Positions 1 through 6,771 of a stretch of DNA of 10,478 nt are shown here, one piece after another. Origin of the DNA: Chrysochromulina parva (Eukaryota; Haptophyta; Prymnesiales; Chrysochromulinaceae); the NCBI GenBank assembly GCA_002887195.1, contig PJAB01002107.1, positions 1-10,478 on the forward strand, read 5' to 3'. The notes beneath the pieces were generated by a model. It was given only the letters and a program-made list of their open reading frames with translations. It did not search any database and was not told the DNA's origin. The translations under genes and the position numbers were made by a program. Position 1 is the stretch's first letter. Every line of letters begins with the position of its first letter.

Positions 1-408
1 GCCGCCGCCGCCGCCGGTCACGCCGAATCGCTGGTCAAATGCGCCCGGCTTGGTGCGCTCGATGAGGTCGCGCCCGCGTGGCGGCGGCGGCACTTGCAAC
101 TTGGTGCGTTCGAGCAGCTCGCCGCCCGTCGGCGGCACCATGTCCCCATTCGCGTCCTTGAGCAAGTGGAGTTGTGTGACAACGTTGCCGTCGGCATTTC
201 GGATGGGTTCACCCCCGCCGCCGCGCCGTACGGGCTGCGTGCGCTCGCGCGCAACCTGCTCTTCCTCGCGGCGATCGCGAGCCTCCTGCTCGAGCTTTTC
301 GCGGTCGCGCCGGCGCTTGTTGTTCGAAATCTGTGCCTCGAGCTCTTTGGCGTAGGCCGAGTTCTGCTCATTGCGGCGCTGCCGTCGCAGGGCGCTCTCG
401 TCGTCCAT
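1..408 (-). CDS. Partial charged coiled-coil protein, possibly CSPP1/CCDC66-like (5' part only)
   Basis: The frame reads from an ATG at 408-406 to the left edge with no stop, giving the first 136 residues of a longer protein. In this frame there is a stop at 492-490 and no ATG between it and 408, so this start is the only good one. Residues 1-58 are highly charged and helical. They contain the pattern AYAKELEAQI followed by KRRR and a Glu/Arg-rich run. This 'Y-x-x-E-L-x-x-Q-I-x-x-K' pattern recurs in centrosomal and ciliary coiled-coil proteins of the CSPP1 and CCDC66 type. After a short Gly run (63-66) comes a non-helical part with two similar segments, LLERTK (98-103) and LIERTK (115-120), then a poly-Gly tract that runs off the window. 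Function is not established. The centrosome/cilium assignment is inferred only from the short motif. Alternatives are any generic charged coiled coil. Confidence 0.6.
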   Translation of the reverse strand, partial: MDDESALRRQRRNEQNSAYAKELEAQISNNKRRRDREKLEQEARDRREEEQVARERTQPVRRGGGGEPIRNADGNVVTQLHLLKDANGDMVPPTGGELLERTKLQVPPPPRGRDLIERTKPGAFDQRFGVTGGGGG

Positions 409-635
409 GCTAGAGGCTGCTTGGGCTGTCTCGACACTTCTTTCCTCAGCGGCTGTGCGCTCCACAGAGCTCAACCGTCCGATCGGCCCCTACGGAACTT
501 CACGAGGGTCAAGCTTGGATTGTAGTGTGGAGACTGAAAATGAAACCGCCGAACCCCCGGTGCACACTAGACCGGCGAAAGCGCCGCGTTCTCCGCGGCC
601 GCCCGGTCCCGCTACCGTCAGGCGTGGCGTCGCGC

Positions 636-1754
636 TCAGTTGATGGCGAGCGCACTCATCGTGGCCGTGATCTCGACGCGGCTCCAGAAAGCGATCTTGC
701 CGTCGAGCGCGCTGGTCGAAAATTCGGCAGGCTGGCCCGCGAAACTCGATCCAAAGAGCTGGAGGCCGCACACCTTATTCTGATGGATCGAGCCGAGGGT
801 GACGTCGACGGCGCCGGCCTGGCCAGTGGTGGTGGATGCCGCCCACATGTTCTTGGCCGACGCGAAGTTGCTCACCTCCTTTTTGGCCTTCTTCTCGCCA
901 GAGAGCTTGCCCATCACTTTCCAGCCTTCCGCCACGCGTGTGAAGAGGATGGGGTCGTAGCTATGGCCCGCGCCCACCAGGCTGCCGTCGGGTAGGAAGA
1001 TGATATTCGTGAGCGGCAGCTCGCTCATGCGCACCGTCTGCGTCGAGCCGCTCACCACATCGACGAAACTCACCGTCGAGTTGTGCGAGCTGAAGGCGAA
1101 TGTGTCGCCTGCGGGCGACCAGGCCACGCCACGCACCCAGCCGAGCGACTCGATCTCGAGGAACTGCGTGCCAAACTTGGGGTTATCACCCCAGGGCGTG
1201 CTGACCGCCTTGCCGTCCACGCTCTTCAGGTACGCCGAGTACACGCGGCACTTGAAGTCGGTGCACGCCGTCGCGACAACAGGCGTCGACGGGTGCCACG
1301 CGACGGCCGAGATGGTCGAGCGGTGCCCCTTGAGCATCTTGCTCACCCAAAAATTGTTCTCGGCCTCGAAGTAGCAGATGGGTACCGTCTTCGAGCCGGA
1401 GCCGACCGCAAACTTCTGCTCGTCCGCCGACCAATTCACCGACGTCGCCGCTGCCGCAATCCGCAGGATTACGAGCATCGGCTTCCATTCGCCATTGGCC
1501 TCGAGGTTCCACACGTACGCGTTACGGTCCTGCGAGGTGGTGAGAATGCGATTGGTCTTGGGCGCCCACGCGACGTCGGTCACCAGCGCGTCGTGCTCCG
1601 CCAGCGTCGCCACGCGCTCCCACGGATCATCAGCGCTCGCAGGCACCCGGTATATGTTGACCACGTTCGAGTTCGGGCAGACTGCAACCATGGTGCGATC
1701 GGCATTCCACGCGTGGCACGTGATCTTGTCCTCGACGCGGCACTCGAGCACCAT
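636..1754 (-). CDS. ARPC1: Actin-related protein 2/3 complex subunit 1 (p41-Arc, WD40 propeller)
   Basis: This intronless gene encodes 372 residues, the usual length for ARPC1, from an ATG at 1754 to a TGA at 638-636. ARPC1 is the WD40 beta-propeller subunit of the seven-member Arp2/3 complex, which nucleates branched actin filaments in the cytoplasm. Family hallmarks are visible along the whole chain: ITCHAWN and IYRV in the first blade, DVAWAPKTNRI then DRNAYVW (56-82), WKPMLVILRI (90-99), KFAVGSGS then ICYFE (114-130), AWHP then DFKCRVYSAY (152-175), STPWG (185-189), GWVRGVAWSP (205-214), and a last blade with LGSIHQN and FSTSALDGKIAFW (320-357). The loop before the last blade (around 285-318) holds a Lys-rich patch and SAKNMWAAS, where ARPC1 proteins carry their protruding insert. 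There is no frameshift, and every blade seems present. Only about 210 bases separate its start from the stop of the next gene upstream, so its promoter must be short or overlap that gene's 3' end. Confidence 0.95.
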   Translation of the reverse strand: MVLECRVEDKITCHAWNADRTMVAVCPNSNVVNIYRVPASADDPWERVATLAEHDALVTDVAWAPKTNRILTTSQDRNAYVWNLEANGEWKPMLVILRIAAAATSVNWSADEQKFAVGSGSKTVPICYFEAENNFWVSKMLKGHRSTISAVAWHPSTPVVATACTDFKCRVYSAYLKSVDGKAVSTPWGDNPKFGTQFLEIESLGWVRGVAWSPAGDTFAFSSHNSTVSFVDVVSGSTQTVRMSELPLTNIIFLPDGSLVGAGHSYDPILFTRVAEGWKVMGKLSGEKKAKKEVSNFASAKNMWAASTTTGQAGAVDVTLGSIHQNKVCGLQLFGSSFAGQPAEFSTSALDGKIAFWSRVEITATMSALAIN

Positions 1755-1964
1755 CGGAGCCTCAGGCAGCAGGAGCAGAGACGACCGTCTGCAGTGTCGG
1801 CACCGCCGCAGGCTCCATTCTTGGACCTGCCACGGTGTGAATGCGCCGTACTGGGCGATTCTCCCAAAAGTTCACTCGCCCTTCCCACAGACTCAGCAGA
1901 GGTCACAGAGCCTCCGTGTCACATGTAGTACTGTACTGACACTGGTGTGGCTCCACGGTTCAGC

Positions 1965-3551
1965 CTAGTCCTCCTCTCCGCGGCCTCGGCCGCCAGCAGC
2001 AAAGAGCTCATCGGCATCCAGCTCGAGCGGTTGCTGCCGCTGCTGCCCGCCGCTCCCGCGCGGACGGCTCCTTCCGCTAGCGCCATCTACTGTCGCCTCG
2101 CCCTCGCCGCTCGCACCCGCCGCGCGCTCGCCCTCGGCGCTTGCTTGCTGCTTGCCGCGCACCTCGGCGCGCGCCGTCCGCTTCTGCATAGCCAGCTTAC
2201 CGCGCAGGACCATGGTCGCCTCGCTGCGCCAGTCGGCGGGCGGCGCACGGACGCGCGCCATGCTCGCGGCGTACATCTGCTTCGCGGCGTACGCGGCCGC
2301 GGGCCCAACGGAGCCGCGCCGCGCCGTCTTGCGCCATGCGGGTTCGGTCGCAAAGTTACTGAAGTACAGCCCGTGCAGCCCGCGCATTGGTGTGGATGCC
2401 AGAAAGGTCGCCGTGAGGGCCGCGCCGTCCACAGCCCCCAGCCGGCGGCGCAGCGACGCCGGCAGCCAGCGAAACCGTGACGGGCGCACGACATTCATCT
2501 CGATGTGCTCGCCCGTCGGCGCACGCACTGCAGGCAGCATCCGCGCGAGCTGCAGCGTCGCCAGCGTATTGGCCTCATGAGCGCACCGGTAGGCCCTCCA
2601 TCCAGAGTAGTTGAGCGGGCGCATGTACAGGCCTCTCAGCGCCGGCGGCGCGGCGCCTGGCTTGAACAGGCCGAGACGCGCGTCCAGGCCGAGCGTGACG
2701 CAACGTCCGAGCGGTGCGGGGTAGGGCCGCGCCTGCAGCGGCTGCTCGTCGGGCGAGACGGCGTCGGCCTTCGCCGGAGTGCGCTTGCCTCCTCCGCCGC
2801 CGCCGCCCCTGCTGGCGCCACCGCCGCTGCTGCTGCTGCGAGCGCCGAGACGCTTGGCGAGGGCTGCACTCCGTCGCGCGTCGGCGCGCATGGTGCCTAC
2901 CACCTGGTCGAGCAGCAGTTGGGTGAGTAGGAAGGGTCCCAAATGATTAGTCGCAGCGGTGCGCTCCCATCCGGGCGTGCCGTCGGGGTCGGGCGGTGCG
3001 TGGAAGATGGCGTGGTGATCGTCCGCACAATTGATGATGACGTGCAGCGGGCGGCCCTCTGCAAGGAAGCTCTCGGAAAAACGGTACACGCCCGCGGGCG
3101 ACGAGAGGTCCAGCGGCCGCGCCTCACAACCAGCACGCCACTGGCCACTGCCGTCCTCGTCGGCCGCAGCGGCAGCACCAGTGAGCGCATCGTCCTCACT
3201 GCCACTGCCCACCGCAGCGGTGGCTTGCATCTCCTTGGCACGCGCTTTGGCGTTCATTCGATCCACCCGGCGAACGGCGCGCTCTGGCCGCGCACAACCG
3301 AACACGACGCTCGCTCCCACGTCGACCAAACCCTCGGCCACGGCGAGCGCGGTCGCAGTGTCCTCTCCGGCGATGACGAGAGCGTGGCGATGGGCGAGCA
3401 GCGAGCGTATCTCATCGGTGGTCAAGCCACCGCCCATGACGGGCTGGTCAGCCGACTGAGTGCCAGTCGACGCGCCCGTGCGTGGGCCGAGCGGGCCGAC
3501 AAATGTCGCTAGGATTGAGAGCGAGAGCGCGAGTTGCACGGCTGCCAGCAT
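1965..3551 (-). CDS. SDR-fold protein, membrane-anchored or secreted, with degenerate active site
   Basis: The ATG at 3551 gives 528 residues and places a hydrophobic segment, MLAAVQLALSLSILATFVG, right at the N-terminus as a signal peptide or anchor. The frame stays open upstream to a stop at 3674-3672 but has no earlier ATG. The body follows the retinol-dehydrogenase-like branch of short-chain dehydrogenases/reductases. It has a first beta strand and nucleotide loop (about 56-80), LDLSSP (147-152), VIINCAD (171-177, where NNAG is usual), TNHLGPFLLTQLLLD (201-215), and AYRCAHEANTLATLQLARML (320-339). Key positions are lost: the TGxxxGxG loop reads AGEDTATA (61-68), YxxxK reads Y321-xxx-H325, and the Ser strand reads RCVTLGLDA with no Ser (283-291). 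Asn202 and Tyr321 remain. Low-complexity inserts sit at about 101-140 and 236-281 (Ser/Gly/Lys), and there is a charged, Gly-rich tail after about 433. I infer a non-catalytic SDR pseudoenzyme. A divergent active enzyme cannot be excluded. Confidence 0.8.
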   Translation of the reverse strand: MLAAVQLALSLSILATFVGPLGPRTGASTGTQSADQPVMGGGLTTDEIRSLLAHRHALVIAGEDTATALAVAEGLVDVGASVVFGCARPERAVRRVDRMNAKARAKEMQATAAVGSGSEDDALTGAAAAADEDGSGQWRAGCEARPLDLSSPAGVYRFSESFLAEGRPLHVIINCADDHHAIFHAPPDPDGTPGWERTAATNHLGPFLLTQLLLDQVVGTMRADARRSAALAKRLGARSSSSGGGASRGGGGGGGKRTPAKADAVSPDEQPLQARPYPAPLGRCVTLGLDARLGLFKPGAAPPALRGLYMRPLNYSGWRAYRCAHEANTLATLQLARMLPAVRAPTGEHIEMNVVRPSRFRWLPASLRRRLGAVDGAALTATFLASTPMRGLHGLYFSNFATEPAWRKTARRGSVGPAAAYAAKQMYAASMARVRAPPADWRSEATMVLRGKLAMQKRTARAEVRGKQQASAEGERAAGASGEGEATVDGASGRSRPRGSGGQQRQQPLELDADELFAAGGRGRGEED

Positions 3552-3806
3552 TACTGCCGTTCGACGCGCCACGCACCCACGCGCCACGACGCACCGATTG
3601 GCCACGCGGCAGCCGCTGGTTGATCGGTGTCTCGATTGCGGACGCCAAAGCCCTGCGCAGCGCAGAACATGTCATGAAACGTCGAAATCGCGAGGAATCA
3701 TTTCCACGCCAACAACACAAACTTGTGGTTGTTAGCCGCGAGCAAACCGCTGTTTCGGGCGCGGGCAGTAACGACCCTGTATCCGACCCATTGAGGAACC
3801 CCTTGA
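3552..3806. promoter_or_regulatory. Divergent intergenic region, presumed shared promoter
   Basis: Some 255 bases separate the ATG of the SDR-like gene (minus) from the ATG of the coiled-coil gene (plus), so both promoters and both 5' UTRs must fit here or overlap coding sequence. The part from about 3665 to 3735 is richer in A and T than its surroundings. It contains an imperfect dyad, AACAACACAA at 3711-3720 and TTGTGGTTGTT at 3723-3733, with one unpaired G. I see no convincing TATA box. The regulatory role is inferred from gene orientation only. Confidence 0.45.
3711..3733. repeat. Imperfect dyad in the divergent promoter
   Basis: The left arm AACAACACAA and the right arm TTGTGGTTGTT are complementary except for one extra G, with only two bases between them. 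The spacer is too short for a good hairpin, so if it has a function it is more likely a two-fold protein-binding site. It lies about 75 bases before the plus-strand start and 160 bases from the minus-strand start. It may be chance. Confidence 0.35.
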
Positions 3807-6771
3807 ATGGCCAACATGGCCAACATCACCCTCCACGACCTCGCAGTAGGGCCGCCAAACAGCCCCGGTGGGCTCCACGCGGAGGCCTCCGCCCCATCGC
3901 TCCAGCCCGTGCTCGCGCTGATCACGCAAGGCCTCAACATGCACGCCACGCGCCTCGACGCACTTGCACGAGCGCTCGCGCGCCTGGAGCGCGGCGCGTT
4001 GCAGCAGGTGGAGTCGGCGGAGATGGCGCGCGCCGAGGCGGAGCGGCGCGCAGCAGAGGCATACGCGCACGCATCCGAGGCGTACGCGCGCGCCGAGGCT
4101 GCCGAGACACACGCCGAGGCGCAGTTGCAGGCGGCCGTCCAGGCGAGCGAGGGGCGCACAGCCGCCAAGCACATAGCGCTCGAACGGCGGCTCGCCGAGC
4201 TCGAGGCGCGGCTGGATACGCTGCCGCCGGCGCTCGAGGAGCTGCGCGGGCGCTCGTCGGCCCACGAGCTCGTGCTCGCCACGCACGAGCGCGAAATTGC
4301 CACCGAGCGCTCCGAGCGCACCGCCGAGATCAGCGAGCAACGCGAGGCGCATGCAGCCCTCTCGAGCCGCGTCGACCAGAACAGGGCCGACGCGGCTGCG
4401 GCGCTGGCGGCAGCGCAGGAGTCCAACCACGCGGCGCACGCGCGCCTACGAGAGACGCTCGGCGAGCACGCCGAGCGTCAACGGCGACATGAGGCGCGCA
4501 CCAGCGCCGTCGAGGAGGCACTGCCACAGCATCAGGAGATGATCGAGGAGCTGCAGCAGGCGCACTCGACTCTTCAGCGCGCGGTGACGGCCGAGGCGGC
4601 GGAGGCCGAGAAGACGCGTGCGCACATGGCGCAGCTCGCCACCGTGCAGGCACAGCTTGAGCAGGCACAGGCACAGCTCTCCGACACCGTGCAGCTCGGC
4701 CTCGCGCGCGCCGTTGCAGCGGCCGAGACGATGCGTGACGACTCGGACCGCATCTCGTCGGCCCTCGCCGAGCTCGAGGGATGGTCACGCCGTCTCGAGC
4801 GGCTCGAGGTGGACTTGTCGGCGGCGGAGCGGCGACTCGACGGGGCCGCTGAGGAGCTCCGCCGCCAAGCTGCTTCGCTCGAGGGCGCCCAGCGAACCTC
4901 GATGCTCTCCGCCACCCAGCAGGTGCCCCGCCTAGCCGCGCCGCCTAGACACCCCGCCTAGCCCTCTCCCTCAGCCCTCTGGCGCACTCTGGCGCACTCT
5001 GGCGCACTCTGGTGCACTCTGGCAGCCCGCGTTTGCTCCGTGCGGCGCTCATCCGCCCTCTCCCCTTGCCCTGGCGCTCATCCCCGTGCGCTCTCTCCGC
5101 GCGCCGCCGCCCCAGGTCGCGCTCCACGTCAAGGCTCTCTCCGGCGACCTGATCAAGGAGCTGCAGACCAAGGCGACGATCGAGGACAGCCAGCAACTCT
5201 TCGACGCGATCTACCAGCAGCTGCGTCAGCACAAGGAGATGCAGAAGACGCTGCTCCAGCGCATCGAGGCCCACGGCGTCCAGGCCGAGCAGCTTGCCCA
5301 GGAGACGTCCACCGCCGCGCTTCAGGCTCAGGCGGCTCTTCGCTCCGCGGAGAGGGTGCGATCTCCCTCGATCTTCGTTAATCTCCCTTGATTGCCCTTG
5401 ATTGCCCTTGATTGGCCTGCTTGAGCTCCTTCGCTCCGCGGTGAGGGTACGCAAGCGAGGTCACGAGTGGGTCGGAGTGTGAAACCGAGTGTGAAACCGA
5501 GTGCGACCGAGTGCGACCGAGTGCGTCTGAGTGCGTCTGAGTGCGGTGCATGCAGGTGCGTGAGGAGACGCACGAATGGGTCGGACGAGAGCTGACAGAA
5601 CGGTTACGCGAGCGGCCGACGCGCGACGCCGTCCAGAACGCGGCCGCGGCCGCGGCCGAGGCGGCGCTGCGCGCGGCCCTCTCCGGCGATGAAGGATGGC
5701 TAGCGACGCAGCAGCAGCAGCTCGCCATCCAGGGCAAGCAGCTGCATGCGCAGCAGCAGGTGCTCGCGCAGACTTCCCACCAGGTGCAGCAATCAGCGAG
5801 CGATCTGAACGCGACCGTCGTGCGCACGGCCTCCCAAGCAGCGCAATCCGGCACGCAGCTCGCCCTGGGCGGCGGCGGGCTGGGCGGCGGGCTGGGCGGC
5901 GGCGGGCTCAACGTCATGCTCCAGCAGGTGCGCGAGCTCCTGATGATGACCTCTGTTGACCTCTGATGACCTGATGATGACTGATGATGACCGCTGATGA
6001 CCTCTGATGACCTTATGATGTCCTCTGAAATTTCCATGCATGCAGGTGCGCGAGCTCCTCCTGCAGCCCCTCGAGGTCCGTCTCGAGGCGCTTGAGCTCG
6101 GCCGCCGGCGGCTTGAGGTCTATGTGGAAGAAGGCATGAGCGCGCGCTGGAAGGACCAGTTCCGGACGGACTTTTTGGGCAAGGATCTGGTGCTGCGCGA
6201 TGCGATCCAGCTGCAGCTGCGCGACGAGCTGCGCGCGCTGCGTGTGCCTTCGCTCGAGCAACTCCAGTCGCTCCACGAGGCGCTGAGCCATCATATCCAA
6301 CGGCTGCCCTCAATGTACCCAGGCTTCGGCACGCCACATGGCCGTTGGACTTGGACACGTGGCAAGCTGCGCGCCGCCAGCGGGCGCGCGCAGCCGCCGC
6401 TGCTCCCGTGGAACCAGGAGCGCCTCAACACAGCGCCCGACGTCTTCGGCTGGGTCGCCGACCGCGCCCACATCGAGGTGCTGCAGAGCGGCATGTACGT
6501 GGTCGCGTGCGCCGTCTTCGTGCCTGGCGCACCCCCAGTAGGGGTCTCCATCAACGGTCAGACCGTGCTGCGCCGCGGCCCGCGGAGCGTCTCGTCGAGC
6601 CGGCAAGTGATCGACGCGAGCGGCCTCATCGCTGGCTCGTCGTTGCGCGACGTGGTCTCGCTCGCGCCCAATTCGCGCGTCGCCATCAATTGCGAGGTCA
6701 ATCTGGCCAGCCTCAACAGCGCGCAGATGCAGGACGCGCACGCCCTCCTCGAGATCAAGAAGCTCTGGTGA
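3807..6771 (+). CDS. Long coiled-coil protein with C-terminal C1q/TNF-like domain (four exons)
   Basis: My model joins 3807-4922, 5116-5355, 5556-5927 and 6046-6771. This makes 817 residues ending in TGA at 6769-6771. All three introns are GT-AG, phase 0, and follow CAG or AGG, and all exons are multiples of three. Residues about 45-365 (exon 1) are a long Ala/Glu/Arg/Gln-rich coiled coil. Exon 2 (373-452) and exon 3 (453-576) continue it, with a Gln-rich part (about 503-531) and a Gly/Leu-rich hinge (556-570). Exon 4 adds more helix (577-665) and then a compact beta-rich domain (about 675-817). That domain shows GRWTW, PWN, LNTAPDVFGW, a GMYVVACAVF strand, VGVSINGQTVL, VSLAPNSRVAI and a closing LLEIKKLW. 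This strand order and the 'GxY...ING' pattern resemble the C1q/TNF jelly-roll fold seen at the ends of coiled-coil proteins in several protists. Cellular role is unknown; a trimeric scaffold is my inference. The splice sites are predicted without transcripts, although the repeat geometry of introns 2 and 3 supports them. Confidence 0.8.
4923..5115 (+). other. Intron 1 of the coiled-coil/C1q-like gene (193 bases)
   Basis: The donor is CAG|GTGCCC and the acceptor CCCCAG|GTC. Phase is 0, and the exon 1 frame meets a stop at 4959-4961 if the intron is retained. It is C-rich and built largely of repeats: CCCCGCCTAG at 4926-4935 and 4953-4962, four decamers of the GGCGCACTCT type at 4981-5020, and GGCGCTCATCC at 5044-5054 and 5073-5083. 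I see no clear copy of exon sequence, apart from CTCTCCGC shared by the end of exon 1 and the end of the intron. Confidence 0.75.
4977..5023 (+). repeat. Decamer tandem repeat in intron 1
   Basis: GGCGCACTCT occurs three times in tandem from 4981, followed by GGTGCACTCT with a single C-to-T change and a partial fifth unit. The CTCT before 4981 is the end of a further partial unit. The period is exactly 10 bases. Confidence 0.95.
5381..5417 (+). repeat. Decamer tandem repeat A in intron 2
   Basis: ATTGCCCTTG is repeated at 5391 and 5401. It is preceded by the variant ATCTCCCTTG at 5381 and followed by ATTGGCC at 5411. The period is 10 bases. Confidence 0.9.
5429..5476 (+). repeat. Degenerate copy of the spliced exon 2-exon 3 junction inside intron 2
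   Basis: Bases 5429-5441 are identical to exon 2 bases 5338-5350 (13 of 13), and 5462-5476 match exon 3 bases 5571-5585 (14 of 15). The two blocks are 33 bases apart here, exactly as in the spliced message (18 bases of exon 2 plus 15 of exon 3). Over the whole 48 bases I count 37 matches. Read in frame, it gives LRSAVRVRKRGHEWVG, against LRSAERVREETHEWVG across the real junction. Confidence 0.8.
5475..5545 (+). repeat. Stepped tandem repeat B in intron 2
   Basis: The units come in pairs: GAGTGTGAAACC twice (5475-5498), GAGTGCGACC twice (5499-5518), GAGTGCGTCT twice (5519-5538), then a partial GAGTGCG. Each pair differs from the last at the end of the unit. The pattern suggests successive local duplications rather than one expansion. 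Confidence 0.9.
5856..5914 (+). repeat. Gly/Leu-rich coding microsatellite in exon 3
   Basis: GGCGGCGGGCTG-type units are repeated and encode the run of Gly with interspersed Leu at residues 556-570, just before the exon 3 donor. It probably forms a flexible hinge between the coiled coil and the exon 4 part of the protein. Confidence 0.75.
5924..5941 (+). repeat. Direct repeat spanning the intron 3 donor (partner at 6042-6059)
   Basis: GCAGGTGCGCGAGCTCCT is found here and again, identical, at 6042-6059 across the intron 3 acceptor. The offset is 118 bases, exactly the intron length, so the donor and acceptor lie at the same point of each copy. Confidence 0.95.
5928..6045 (+). other. Intron 3 of the coiled-coil/C1q-like gene (118 bases)
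   Basis: The donor is CAG|GTGCGC and the acceptor TGCATGCAG|GTGCGC, phase 0. Retention would give a stop at 5964-5966. The first 14 bases copy the first 14 bases of exon 4. The rest is mostly a TGATGACCTC-like repeat (5941-6027) with a 10-base period, much richer in A and T than the exons. Confidence 0.8.
5941..6027 (+). repeat. TGATGACC-type tandem repeat in intron 3
   Basis: Related decamers follow one another: CTCTGTTGAC/CTCTGATGAC, CTGATGATGA twice, then CCGCTGATGA, CCTCTGATGA and CCTTATGATG. The period is 10 bases, with a 3-base TGA/GAT sub-repeat. The repeat fills most of the intron. Confidence 0.9.

Larger units (their letters stand above)
5356..5555 (+). other. Intron 2 of the coiled-coil/C1q-like gene (200 bases)
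   Basis: The donor is GAGAGG|GTGCGA and the acceptor TGCATGCAG|GTGCGT, phase 0. Exon 2's frame stops at 5389-5391 inside the intron. In order it holds a decamer array (5381-5417), a degenerate copy of the exon 2-exon 3 junction (5429-5476) and a second array of 12- and 10-base units (5475-5545). An alternative donor at 5441 (GTGAGG) would match the usual consensus better, but it would require translating through the stop at 5389-5391. Confidence 0.75.

Noticed and set aside
1083..1928. Plus-strand frame opposite ARPC1
   Set aside because: ARPC1 on the minus strand is unmistakable along its full length. The plus-strand translation is Arg-rich with no recognisable motif.
2790..2860. Trinucleotide-rich stretch as a functional repeat
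   Set aside because: It simply encodes the Gly/Ser low-complexity insert of the SDR-like protein.
3552..3605. N-terminal extension of the SDR-like gene by 18 codons
   Set aside because: It would require a GTG start. This is a eukaryotic gene, and the ATG at 3551 puts the hydrophobic signal exactly at the N-terminus.
3482..4492. 336-codon frame overlapping exon 1 of the coiled-coil gene
   Set aside because: It is extremely Arg/Ala-rich and runs from the SDR gene's 5' end through exon 1 in another frame. It is a composition artefact.
5338..5545. CRISPR-like array or mobile element in the repeat-rich introns
   Set aside because: Units are about 10 bases with no spacers, and there is no transposase or terminal inverted repeat. 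These are intronic microrepeats in a eukaryotic gene.
5378..6358. Minus-strand frame (326 codons) across introns 2 and 3
   Set aside because: It translates the intron repeats into periodic peptides and runs antisense to three predicted exons. No domain is visible.
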